Notes: generated from the sequence alone by a model not told the origin. A DNA stretch of 64,000 nucleotides from Rhodamnia argentea (GCF_020921035.1 NC_063154.1:2108001-2172000); one strand, 5' to 3'; counted from the first letter of the stretch, positions 12,485 through 22,495 are shown. A program made the numbers and translations.

Positions 12485-14012
12485 AAAAATTACCAAAAAA
12501 AGTTCTAAACCTATTGCAATTGTGCCAAATTCAATCATAAACTATTTTTTTTTCCAATTGAGTCTTGAACCTTTTACAATTGTGCCAATCAATCTACTTT
12601 GCCGGTCGACAACGACATGGATAATTTTTATGATTTTTTTATTTTTTATTTCTATTTACTATTTTTTTTCCTTTTTTTCCCTTTCATTTTCCCTCCACCT
12701 ACTGCCACTATGGCCGTCCAGCTCGATCGTTAGATGGTTTCTAAAGAAGTCTTAGAAAGAATTCAATTTCACCCTCGATTTTCTTTTTATTGTATGAATG
12801 CTATATTTTTATTTTCTTTATTAATTATTAATTTCTAAATATTAGGAAGAAAAAAGTTCTTTGTATTGAATCTACATTGCATTCTCAAGTAACTTATGTG
12901 GATGTATTCAACAATCTTAGACTTCTTCAAATATCAAATACTCCTAAGAAATCATTCAATTATTGAATTGAAAAAGAAAAAACTACTGGGATATCACTAT
13001 TTGTATAAAGTTTTACTGAATATTACATCTATGATCATAAATAATCCATCTTTGAATTAAACCTAAACCTCGGTGATTAAAAATATATAGATAGAAAAGG
13101 AAATTTATTTCTTTTTTTCGTAGAGTGGATAAAAAAAAGTTGATGTAAAGGAAGATTTAGACTCTTGTTCTTTCATTTCATACTAAAAAAGAAAATCATA
13201 AAAAAAAATTCCCTCTATCAAATAGACTAAACAATTGTCGTTGGAATGAATTATGAATATTCAATATAAAATATTTCAAATGAACGGATCCAAAATATTT
13301 TTCAAAAAACAAAAAAAAAATGTTATCACTGGAATAGAACGAGAATAATACATTTCCTCATTTTACGCGTAGTTTCTTTGATTGGTGGGGGTTCATTCAA
13401 TAAACTTTATTTAAAGCAGGGAATATAGGATGTATGAATTACTCTCTGTCTATATTGTTAGATGGATTTACAATTATTTATGAGAACCCAATCAAATACG
13501 AAATAACATACCTAAAAATGAGGTTGGAAGAAAATAGATATGTTATGTGTATGTAACTTGATTATTTCTTAATCCAATTTGTACGAGCACAATTAGTGAA
13601 ATTGATATCTTACATTGTTAATTAATTCTTATTATATGGGACATAAGACTTACTTCAATTTGGCCCCTCCCCCTCCCCCTAGTATACGTATAAAACTCTA
13701 TCGGATCCTTCATGAAACATAAACTAGAATTAGATCTTTATTATCGAAAGAGGCAGGCGATATTTTAGTAGGTAAATTAACTCTCCATATGGCAAAAGAA
13801 TCATCGTATAGGTAGGGGAAAAAAAGGAAAAAAGTTAAAAGTTTAAAAAAATTAAAATATTATTAAAAATTATCTACGTTAACGCCGATCGACAAAATTG
13901 ACTGAATTAGCATAATTACAAAAAGTTTGGGACTCAACCGGCAAAGAAAAAAAGGTTTAGGACTGAATTGACACAATTATAATAGATCTAAGACTTTTTT
14001 AGTAATTTCCCA
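12485..14012. mobile_element. TIR transposable element with AT-rich, partly plastid-like interior
   Basis: The left end (AAATTACCAAAAAAAGTTCTAAACC...) and the reverse complement of the right end (AAATTACTAAAAAAGTCTTAGATC...) align over about 180 bp. Both continue through CAATTGTGCCAA-type, TTGAGTC and GCCGGT(C/T)GA blocks. Total length is about 1.5 kb. The same termini recur at 6.5, 34.3 and 36.2 kb, mostly in far shorter copies. No transposase is visible. It lies inside the CHX copy 3 pseudogene, between exon 3 debris and exon 2 debris, so it probably inserted there. I could not define a target-site duplication. Confidence 0.65.
13732..13810 (+). pseudogene. rpoB: plastid rpoB fragment (nuclear-plastid DNA)
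   Basis: Frame 13732 reads AGDILVGKLTLHMAKESSY after a short lead. The family sequence of plastid RNA polymerase beta subunit carries a nearly identical block (TGDILVGKLTP..KESSY). Only about 25 codons remain before a stop, and the upstream rpoB sequence is absent. The AT-rich DNA to the left (about 12775-13730) looks plastid-like in base composition, but I could not place it on a specific plastid locus. Confidence 0.7.
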
Positions 14013-14033
14013 TTAATGTCAATCCTAAACCGC

Positions 14034-14180
14034 AAGGGTTCACCCCGAAAACAACAAGCCTCTCAAGACCGTTAGGCAACCTATGACCAAAGTTCCGACT
14101 AAGGATATAAAACTCATGCACTTACTCCCCTTCGGGCATCTTCCCGATAATCAACTTGATCGCACGTCCTATGAACGCAC
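14034..14180 (-). pseudogene. CHX pseudogene copy 3: exon 2 fragment
   Basis: The plus strand at about 14090-14175 aligns with CHX copy 1 around 4710-4810. Shared blocks are ATGACCAAAG.TC.GACTAAG, TTCCCGATAATCAAC.TGATC and CG..C..CC.ATGAA. In the minus reading this is the segment before the exchanger-domain VRPVIMLII helix. It is cut off by an LTR at about 14188. Together with 11086-12425 it keeps CHX exon order, so one gene was broken by two insertions. Confidence 0.7.
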
Positions 14181-14185
14181 AAACA

Positions 14186-14605
14186 CAAACAAAATAAAAA
14201 GTAAACGCAGGGAAAGAAGAGATACATGATTTATGTTGGTTCACCATTAAATTAGGGCTACATCCAATAAAGGATTTCACTATAATTAATATCTCTCACC
14301 TCTTTGTTACAACTCTTAATTATAAGATAAAGAGAATATATAACAGTAGATATTTATTGGCTCAAATTCAAACTTTGAATAAAATACGGCTCAAGCTACA
14401 AAAGCCTTTTAGCATCCGATGGGACCTGCCTCCTTCAGACCTCCCGTCCACCGAGAAGTGAGATCTTATAGCTTCATGTCAATGGAGAGTGTAAATCACA
14501 CTCTAATACGGTGACACTAAATATGAAAAATTGATAATATAATCTTTTTCGATAGTCTAAAACTTTTTCGGGTTGCCTTTAATAGAGAGACGCTGGCATC
14601 ACACA
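14186..14605 (-). mobile_element. LTR fragment, Ty1/copia-like (duplicate A)
   Basis: Read on the minus strand it starts near TGTGTGATGCC and passes a TATA region (TTATATATTCTC). It then reaches the block TTGGATGTAGCCCTAATTT followed by GGTGAACCA, a copia-type R/U5 signature. It ends near GTGCGTTCA at the CHX exon 2 remnant. A second copy is at 17216-17670 and a third, diverged, is in reverse orientation at about 53070-53270. Confidence 0.55.
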
Positions 14606-15404
14606 GCATTTACGAAATTGTAGTAAATGCTTTTGTGCTTAATCATATTATATATGTGTGTGTGTGTGACAGAATCAGTGTTAAATCTGGGGTTTTCTTC
14701 CCAAAGTTCATGTTCAAAAGTAGTCGGTCGCTTCAATCTTCCCCATGCTTGCTTGGGCCAATCCTGACGCATAGAAGACGGTCAAACTTGCCATGCTTGC
14801 TTGGTCTCGTGCGCCCTCCACTGAGCTAGTCATGACATATTTGCCTACGTGTCGAGTTCTTGGAGGTGTGTACACTACACGCTTGAATTTATTCGAAATT
14901 CGACAAAATAGCCTTTTATTTTTTCGTCTCAAAAGGTAAATAATTTGAAAATATTATTTTAAAGATGGAACGCTTTAATGTTATTTTAAAAAATTAATCG
15001 TTTACATCAGATATAAAAATATATAATCAAAAAATATTTTCTTCTTTCATGAAAAACACTTAAACGATATAGATGATTTTTTTTCAATATTAATTTTTAA
15101 ATTATTTATTTTTCATGATATAAAATGAAACCTTAAATAATTTTTGTTTTTGGACATGTGATCGAGTTTATGCATCAATATCGAAATCGCAAATAAGAAT
15201 AACTACAAAATTATAAAGAAAAGCCTTAAAGCATGATTGCCAATTTTTAACTTTAACAGAGCATGTATGACAACACTTTAAATCCGTTTGATTACGTAAT
15301 TTTATTTTATTTTTATCATGCAGCGATGAAAAAGAAGACGGAGAGAGGACAGAGCACCGGAGTTCGTACTACGGAAGTACGGTGAACTCAACTCTCACGC
15401 AGTT

Positions 15405-15866
15405 TCATTCCGATACACAATGCAGAATTTCTTCGAAAGGGAAAATTGAACGATCTACGGTCAATGAAAGCACCCCGGAAGCTCTGCTCTCGAGCTGTTC
15501 GATGTAATTCCTCATCTATCGAGCTTCCACTTCTTGCCTCTCGATCTCCGCGAGCTCTCTCCTGGCCTGGTCCACCCTCCGCGAAGCCCTCTCCAGCCCG
15601 TCGAGCAATCCCCGGTTCTCCTCTCTGCTCAGGAGCTCCTCCACCCGCGCGCCCACCATGCCCGACAGCACGTCCTTCAAGTCGCCGCTCTGCTCGTCTT
15701 CGAAGACGCTGCATTTCGCGACTAAAGTTCGAGGCACTCGTCGGGCGTGCGCGTGGCGTCTGTGGAAAGCGGTCTTGAGAGAAGCTCTGCGACGCGGGGA
15801 CGAGGGACGGCTCGATGTGGGCGAGATCGGGAGGGCGAGGGATTGCGGAAGCAGCTGCACTTCCAT
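15405..15866 (-). pseudogene. 5' fragment of a plastid coiled-coil protein gene (DUF399/DUF3411-like)
   Basis: From an ATG at 15866 the minus frame reads MEVQLLPQSLALPIS, a Ser/Arg-rich leader like a plastid transit peptide. It continues GDLKDVLSGMVGARVEELLS, EENRGLLDGLERASRRVDQA and ELAEIERQEVEAR, then hits TAG (15516-15518). After that stop the same frame resumes with MRNYIEQLESRAS, which fits the coiled coil, and it ends at TGA (15405-15407). The remaining exons are absent. The family call (thylakoid/chloroplast proteins with DUF399 and DUF3411, such as Arabidopsis At2g40400/At3g56140) is from memory of the coiled-coil block and is tentative. The GC-rich coding stretch stands out against AT-rich surroundings. 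Confidence 0.5.
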
Positions 15867-15921
15867 TGGAGCTTTGCTTATCCCCTTCTCTGGCTGCTCG
15901 TATTCGCGGCTCGACAACTGA

Positions 15922-17089
15922 CGAGGAAAATTAGACTGGACACTAATCGTTACGTAATTACGGATCGAGATTTTCTATTTTTTCTTCTATCTCTTTTCCC
16001 TTTATCCCACTCTCATGATTTTTAGGCAAAATAATAATTCAATTTATCAAGTCATTATTATTTGGGTCGAGTCGATTTTGATTTTTTTTTAATCGTCAAC
16101 TCCAGGAAAGTGGTGCCTAAGATGCCCTCCGTCAGCTTGAGAATGCGGCTCAATCGGCAAACCTATCGGTGCTCCCAAAACCAAACATGTTCTAAGGACC
16201 AACCGAAGTTTGCGAATAACCTACACACTTGAAGATTACTCGACTGCTCTCTAAACATATCTTAGCATACTTGACACACACGGTTCGAACTCATACTCGA
16301 ACTACATTCCATTACATACCACATAAAAAAAAAAAAAGAGTAAATAAGTTTCATGTCTTTGGATCTCTCTGCCATCCAACGAATTCAATGACAAATCAGT
16401 ATAACATCCTATAAACAGATAAGGTTTTCACAGGAATGACGACGATTCGATGATGCCATATTTGTTTGAGGACTTCTCAAAAGCTTCGAGCAACGGAACT
16501 TCATAATCAAAGAGTTCTCCTTAATCAGATGATGTTCCATGTTCTTCCCCTTCCATTTTTTTTGTTGAATGTGAACAAGACTGGATCGATTATACTATAT
16601 CTTAATTAGTAACGAAAGAGAAGGAGGTAAAGAAAATAGAGTCATTAAGTTACGATAAGTTTTCGATTAGATGTTACGGTGAGAAAAGGAATATAAATAA
16701 ATGTATTACGATTTGAGTGTCTTTTTTAACTCTTTTTTTTTTACCCCTTATCAAATGTTATCATTCTTCTTCTCATTATCCTAAGTCCAAAGGACCTAAT
16801 CCTTTTTAGCCCAAACTGCCTGATTCATGAGGTAGCTTAAATTAAAGAGGATCCAGCTCAATATTTTAACTAGTTGAGCCTGAATTAAAATGAAAAAAAA
16901 TCTAGTCCAATCATAATATTGAAATTCTAGAAAATATAAAACGATGAAGAGATCCGTAATATATTATCAAACCGTGATCCGAGTAAACACTAAATGAAAC
17001 TGCACTGTCACCAAAGAGTTCTCCCTAATACGAACTCCAGTGCTCTTCCCTCTCTCTGGTTTCTTTTTCTCCTCTGCACGACAAAAAGA
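15922..17089. other. intergenic, no gene recognised
   Basis: AT-rich sequence with short homopolymer runs. I see no conserved coding frame or clear repeat ends. It separates the pseudogene fragment from the right copy of the segmental duplication. Confidence 0.4.
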
Positions 17090-17215
17090 AATCCGAATTG
17101 CAACGAGCCTATCAAACTCACCAAAGCTCCAACTAATAATATAAAGCTCATGCATCGATTCCTCTTCAAGCATCTTCCTGATAATCAATCTAATCGCACA
17201 TCCTATGGATGTACA
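17090..17215 (-). pseudogene. CHX exon 2 fragment (duplicate of the 14034-14180 piece)
   Basis: The plus strand 17105-17210 reads GAGCCTATCAAACTCACC, then AAAGCTCCAACTAATAATATAA, then TTCCTGATAATCAATCTAAT. This aligns with the CHX exon 2 remnant at 14034-14180 and with the intact exon at about 4690-4810. It is followed at the same point by the same copia-like LTR. Confidence 0.65.
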
Positions 17216-17670
17216 AACACAATGAAATAAAAAAGAAAACGTGAGAAAAAAATCGAAATACAAGATTTATCTTGGTTTATCGTTAAATTAAGGTTTCATT
17301 TAATAGAGGATTCTATTATAATTTGCATCTCTTACCTCTTTGTTATAACTCTTAATTACAAGAAAAAGAGATTATATATAACGGTAGCTATTTATGGGCT
17401 CAAACCCAAACTATCAATAACATACGGCCCAAATTTTAAAAGTCCTTTAGCGTTCGGTGAACCTACCTCCTTAAGATCCCCACCCATTTATTGAGGAGCG
17501 AGACCTTGTATATTCTGTCAATATGAGAGTATAAATCATATCCCAATATGGTGATACTAAGTGTGACAAATTGGCAATGTAATCTTTTCTTATAGTCTAA
17601 AACTTTTTCGGGTTGGCTTTAAGAGGGAGAGAGAGAGAGAGAGAGAGATATGTGGGCATTACGCAGCATT
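17216..17670 (-). mobile_element. LTR fragment, Ty1/copia-like (duplicate B)
   Basis: This is the counterpart of 14186-14605. Shared blocks are the CTCTTTGTTATAACTCTTAATTA region, CTAAAACTTTTTCGGGTTGG, and the GCATTACGCAGCATTTAC end. It differs by a (GA)n expansion at about 17624-17648. Confidence 0.55.
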
Positions 17671-17682
17671 TACAAATATATA

Positions 17683-18256
17683 GGGTTTTTTTCCAATTTA
17701 ATTTTTTTAAAAATAATATTTACAAAAATATTTTTTAAAAATAAATATTAACGGATTTGGGTCTCGCTCGGCGGTTGGGGCCGAGCGAGACCCGCTTCGG
17801 CAGCCCAACTACCGAGCAAGGTTTGCTCGGCATGGGGCTGCCGAGCGGCGGCCCTGGTGGGCCGGCTTAGCCGCTCGGCTGCCCAAACCGCCGAGCAAGC
17901 CCATCCCCTTTTTTTTTTTTTTTTTTTTTTTATTTATAAATTTCGTTTTTTAAGTGTTTTAATTATTTATATTTATAATATTTTCATATTTTTTAACATG
18001 TTTATATTTATTTTATTTATATTTTTTTTTGCGAAGCTTATCTTTATAACATAATTAGTATTAATTAATACAAAAAATTATTAAGATTTATAATTCATAA
18101 ATAATGTTGTAATTATGTAATTAATTGAAAATATTCACATAAGGAAAATCCTCAATACCAAACGAAAAGAAACCCTAGCCGCAATATAAAAAATAGAGCC
18201 CAAATTTTTTTTTTTCGGGGGCGTTGCCCCCGAACCCCCACGCCGATTTGTTCGCA
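17683..18256 (+). repeat. left arm of the long terminal inverted repeat
   Basis: It pairs with 18634-19179 in reverse complement. Anchors are TTAATATTTATTTTTAAAAA, GCTTGCTCGGCAG/CCGAGCAAGCCC, TATCTTTATAACATAATTAG and CCCCACGCCGATTTGTTCGC. The arms differ by small indels, mainly in the GC-rich block and the poly(T) length. Confidence 0.88.
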
Positions 18257-18633
18257 ACGAGCACTGTCTTTTTTTTTTTGTCCCGACCTTGTCAATTTTG
18301 CATTTTTTTTCCCTTCGATGTTACTTCTCGATATTAAATGAACCCTCCTTCCCTTCTTTCCTCCTCTTTCAATCTTTTTAGCCGACCGAATTGCATAATT
18401 ACAACATTATTTATATGAATATTTTACCAATTTTATATTATGAATACTTTCAATTAATTTCATATATTGTTAATATAAGTCTTGAATTTTATGTACCCGG
18501 TCCGGTTTATGACCCGACCCGACATATTTTTGTGCGGGCCAAAAAATGGAGGAAAAATTGAGATTTGGTTCGCGACGCGGAGAGTTGGGCCGATAGGCCC
18601 AACTTGGAGTAAGCGAACAAATCTCCTTTGCGG

Positions 18634-18950
18634 TGCGAACAAATCGGCGTGGGGGTTCGGGGGCAACGCCCCCGGAAAAAAAATTTTTGGGCTCTATTTT
18701 TTATATTGCGGCTAGGGTTTTTTTTCGTTTGGTATTGAGGATTTTCCTTATGTGAATATTTTCAATTAATTACATAATTACAACATTATTTATGAATTAT
18801 AAATCTTAATAATTTTTTGTATTAATTAATACTAATTATGTTATAAAGATAAGCTTCGCAAAAAAAAATATAAATAAAATAAATATAAACATGTTAAAAA
18901 ATATGAAAATATTATAAATATAAATAATTAAAACACTTAAAAAACGAAAT

Positions 18951-18981
<31 letters not shown>

Positions 18982-19179
18982 GGGGATGGGCTTGCTCGGC
19001 AGCCCAACCGCCGAGCAAGTGGGTCGCTCGGCAGTTGGGCCGCCGAGCTGCCAAGCCGGCCCACCGGGCGGCCGGCTCGGCAGCCCAACCGCGAGCGAGA
19101 CCCAAATCCGTTAATATTTATTTTTAAAAAATATTTTTGTAAATATTATTTTTAAAAAAATTAAATTGGAAAAAAACCC
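18634..19179 (-). repeat. right arm of the long terminal inverted repeat
   Basis: Reverse complement of 17683-18256. It begins TGCGAACAAATCGGCG at the inner end and finishes GGAAAAAAACCC at the outer end. Confidence 0.88.
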
Positions 19180-19921
19180 AAATATATATGTGTGACAGAA
19201 GCAGTGTCAAATCTGGAGTTTTCTTCTCAAAGTTGATATTCAAAGGTAGTGAGTCACTTCAATCTTCCCCATGCTTCGGCCAATCCCGACGCATAGAAGA
19301 TGGTCAAACTTGCCATGCTTGGTCTCATGCGCCATCCACTGAGTCAGTCATGACATATTCGCCTACGTGTCGAGCCCCCTTGGAGGTGTCGTGCGTACAC
19401 ATGGACGACATGCAATGCCAGGATCGCTGTGCCCGAGAAGCGTTTTATATTCGTTTTATATTATCTTAGCGTCATCAGAACTTGAAGCGTTTTATATTCG
19501 TTTTATTTTTTCGTCTCAAAAGGTAAATAATTTAAAAGTATTATTTTAAAGATGAACCCTTTAATATTATTTAAAAAACGATCGCTTATATTATTATTCA
19601 AAAAAATAATAACCAAAAAAAATTTTTTTCTTTCATAAAAACACTCGACTATAAATTATTGTCCAAAAAAATATCTTTCATTAGTTAATTATTTTAAATG
19701 ATATAGATGATATTTTTTAAAAATGAATTATTTATTTTTCATGAAATAAAATGCAACCTTAAATAAATCTTTTTTTTTTAACTTGTGGTGGAGTTTATGC
19801 ATCTATATTGAAAACTATAAAGAAAAGCCTTAAAGCATCATTGTCATTTTTTCACTTTAATAGGGGGCGCATGACAACGGTTACGGGGTAGAATTTGTGT
19901 TTGGAATAGAAATCTGTTTGA

Positions 19922-21203
19922 TTACGTGTGATGACTTGAACTTTCACCTGCTTAAAATAGGAGCAGGTTAGTGCTTGACAATTTAGAATCATTTGGCACG
20001 AAATTTGAAATTTAGCCAATGTAAGCACGATAAAGCGATCAAACACGACACATCACAAGCTACTTGACATGTATCGCGATCTGGTCCGATTGTAAGCTGC
20101 TGAAATTGTTGACTCGTCATAAACCGACTCTACCGCAAGCTACTGATTGCAAACTCACCGGCCTAAGCTAACCGAGTCATTATAAATTGCTTTGAGTCGG
20201 TTTATTTGTCAGAACGTCGTCACACTACTTGAATCGCTAACCACCCTATTCCAACCTCCGTCTCGCAAGCCGTCACCGTTCGCGAGCCACATCCCCATGC
20301 GCGGCCGTTCGATGCTATTACCACGCCGATTCTTGTTGGCCAATTAGTACCCTAGCTTAGCGGTTTGTCTGTTCGTCTGTTTGATTGTTCGTTTGTTTTC
20401 TCGCTTAGTCGAGACAAGTAGATTTCTAGTCCTTATTATTATAGTGTTTATGACTTTGGTGTTGTGGGCATTGTCTGCCGATTTGTTTTGGATGTGGTAG
20501 CTTTGATTTTGATATTATGAGATCATGAAACCATATCCTTGAGTATCCTGAATTCTAATTCAATAAATCTCGAATCGTGCTATTTATGACTCTGATTTAG
20601 TTTATCTTTGGATTCTGATTGACTTTATCTTTGGATTCTGATTTGATTCGGACATTCTATCCTTTGAATACGTTAAATTCTGTCGTGGTAACTTTGATTA
20701 CGATCAAGTGATTCTATAGTTGGTCTAGTCATTTGGCCTATAAATTTACTTGCGGAGCCTTGAGTTCACCCTCGTTGATAACACCTTTTTCGGATGAGCA
20801 AAGATAGCTGGAGGTTATGGATAATGCCGTAATCTGGAGTAGATTAGCTTCCTTTATAAATCCTCTCATTTAATTTATTTGACTAAGGAGCAATGTAAAT
20901 GGCTTAATTGAAATGTGAATAGGAAATTTGTGAGTTGATCTGCTGAATGATTTTGTTATGTGAGATGTTTATTATTTGGTTAGTGAACCATAAAAGTCCA
21001 TACCCTTTTATTAAGCATGCCCGCCGTTTGATTTTTTGTTTTGACATACACTTGTGCCCGTATGGATGCCATGTCTGATTTTCTATTTTAAAGCTTCCGT
21101 GTGTGCCAATTACTCTGATTAAGGAAAGATTAACTAAAGAAAGAGAGCAAGGTTTGGAAAGCCTTCCCGTCGAGGTGTCGGCGATATGGGACGCTACATT
21201 ACG
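19922..21203 (+). mobile_element. solo LTR with 5-bp target duplication (family shared with 54.7-56.2 kb)
   Basis: The LTR is 19927-21198 (1272 bp). It starts TGTGATGACTTGAAC, ends GGGACGCTACA, and is flanked by TTACG on both sides (19922-19926 and 21199-21203). A TG...CA structure with a 5-bp duplication and no internal region means the element was lost by LTR-LTR recombination. The segmental duplicate at 15288-15305 shows the unoccupied site. Another copy of the same LTR is at about 54747-56204 on the minus strand, which starts TGTGACGACCCGAG. Confidence 0.85.
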
Positions 21204-21980
21204 TAACTTCTTTAGTTTTAACTTATGGAGTATTTTTTTTTCTCCAAAAGTAGTTTTGGAGCCACTTGAAGAAGTATAAAAAAAAAATACTTCTGATCCA
21301 GTTGATTTATAGAGCAGAAATGTTGTCACATGTGCTTGTCTTCTACTAATCTTAACTTTAATAAAAAATGATGATGGCAACTATCTTATATCGATTTTGC
21401 CCTTGAAATTTCACAAATCACTTTTAGCATATAATAAGACGAAAAACTTAAGAACGCTATTGAAGGAAAAACCATACATCGAATAAAAGATGAAAGAATG
21501 AGGAGCGAGTCATACATGTAAGTTCACTTATAATCCCATTAATTAAAATTTTGTATAATTACCCAATCAATCCTAAATTTATTATACGGATTTAGTTATG
21601 AATTTTTTAAATTTGATAATATAGTCCTAAACCTTTAGGCAACAATTATTTTATATGGCTCTTTAAAGAAGTGTCTAGGCGTCGTGACCGAAAAATAAGG
21701 AAGACTCTAGGCGCACTTTTTTAATAAAATAGGAAAACGCCACCATCCATTTTCATTCATTTTTATCTATATGGTGAAATAATTTGCGAAGATTTTTTTT
21801 TTTGGTCGAAGGAAAATATCTACCTTAACTTTTGAGCTTTACAATCGCATCTTTACCAGCAACAGCGGTGATCCAGCTGGCCCGTGGCATAGCCGTAAAT
21901 AAGCGAAACTCACGGGGAGCAGGACGAGAAAAAACAAATGTACTTAAGCAGCAAGCAAGAAAGCGATGTGTGGCTCGAGT
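21204..21980. other. intergenic, no gene recognised
   Basis: AT-rich sequence. The first bases still belong to the duplicated segment; homology then fades. No coding frame, RNA gene or clear repeat ends are seen. The right end leads into the DREB2 promoter. Confidence 0.4.
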
Positions 21981-21981
21981 G

Positions 21982-22019
21982 TTCCGGAAGCTTCCTCGGC
22001 GACGCGTGTAAGAACGTTC
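21982..22019 (+). promoter_or_regulatory. heat-shock-element-like sites upstream of the DREB2 gene
   Basis: TTCCGGAAGCTTC (21982-21994) is a perfect three-unit nTTCnnGAAnnTTCn element. GAACGTTC (22012-22019) is a two-unit element. They lie about 170 and 145 bp upstream of the TATA box at 22162. A GCCACGTCAT bZIP-type site follows at 22054-22063. Binding by heat-shock factors is inferred from the motif only. Confidence 0.6.
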
Positions 22020-22161
22020 GGCTATCGAAACGCCACGACTCGACTCAAAATCAGCCACGTCATCCCGTGCGTGTGAGCATATCCTTTGCGATATTCTGTC
22101 AATTGAAAACTGAAAAGGCTCGGGGGTAAAAAAGTAGAAATCCGGAAATATCTAGAGATGC

Positions 22162-22168
22162 TATAAAT
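22162..22168 (+). promoter_or_regulatory. TATA box of the DREB2 gene
   Basis: TATAAAT in a CTATAAATATCCGG context. It would place transcription start near 22190-22200, with a 5' leader interrupted by an intron from about 22496 to 22910. Confidence 0.6.
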
Positions 22169-22471
22169 ATCCGGCACACACGCTGGACTGGAAACTTCTC
22201 GCACTGCCATCCAGATCAAAAGGAGATTCTTCATCTCTCTCGGTTTCAAGAACCAGAGCATCAGTAATCAAAAGACCAACTGAGCGTGTCGACCGATTTC
22301 GCCACAGCTCGCAAGAACCCTGATTCAATTCCTTTTCCCAATCAAGAAACAGAGGAGGAACAAGAAGAAGAAAGAAGCCGCTCGATTGGAGGCAGAGTTC
22401 GATTCCGAGGAAGACCGGAAGCAGAAAGGGGAAGAGCGATTGTTCGATTCGAAAGGATCTTGGGTGCTCGC

Positions 22472-22495
22472 ATGTCGCCAGAGATTGTTGAAAGG
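22472..22495 (+). promoter_or_regulatory. possible upstream ORF start in the DREB2 leader
   Basis: An ATG at 22472 (TCGCATGTCG) lies at the end of the leader exon, 24 bases before the proposed splice donor. After splicing to 22911 its frame would run across the main start codon out of frame. It would end at TAG about 110 bases into the coding exon. It could reduce translation of the main frame; this rests on the splice model. Confidence 0.35.

Larger units (their letters stand above)
14034..15310 (+). repeat. segmental duplication, left copy (uninterrupted)
   Basis: This segment holds a CHX exon 2 remnant, a copia-like LTR and a unique-looking tail. It is repeated in the same order and orientation at 17090-17680 plus 19189-19926 plus 21199-21210. 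Anchors include CTAAAACTTTTTCGGGTTG (14561/17600), CATAGAAGA.GGTCAAACTTG (14772/19292) and TTTGATTACGTAA (15288 and the LTR junctions). The right copy carries two extra insertions. The left copy therefore records the pre-insertion sequence. Confidence 0.85.
17674..19188. mobile_element. foldback Mutator-like (MULE) element, non-autonomous, with 9-bp target duplication
   Basis: The element proper is 17683-19179 (1497 bp), flanked on both sides by AAATATATA (17674-17682 and 19180-19188). Its ends are GGGTTTTTTTCCAATTTAAT and the exact reverse complement. The inverted arms are very long: about 17683-18256 and 18634-19179, covering roughly three quarters of the element. They include a GC-rich GCTCGGC/GCCCAAC block, a poly(T)/poly(A) tract and a distal GGGGGCGTTGCCCCCGAAC hairpin block. 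The central spacer (about 18257-18633) has no transposase. A 9-bp duplication with long TIRs is the usual signature of MULEs. It lies within the right copy of the segmental duplication. Confidence 0.88.
17090..21210 (+). repeat. segmental duplication, right copy (two later insertions)
   Basis: Diverged second copy of 14034-15310. Homology runs 17090-17682, is interrupted by a foldback element (17683-19179), resumes at 19189, and is interrupted again by a solo LTR (19927-21198) before the final TTACGTAA. The insertions explain why this copy is about 4.1 kb against 1.28 kb. Confidence 0.85.
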
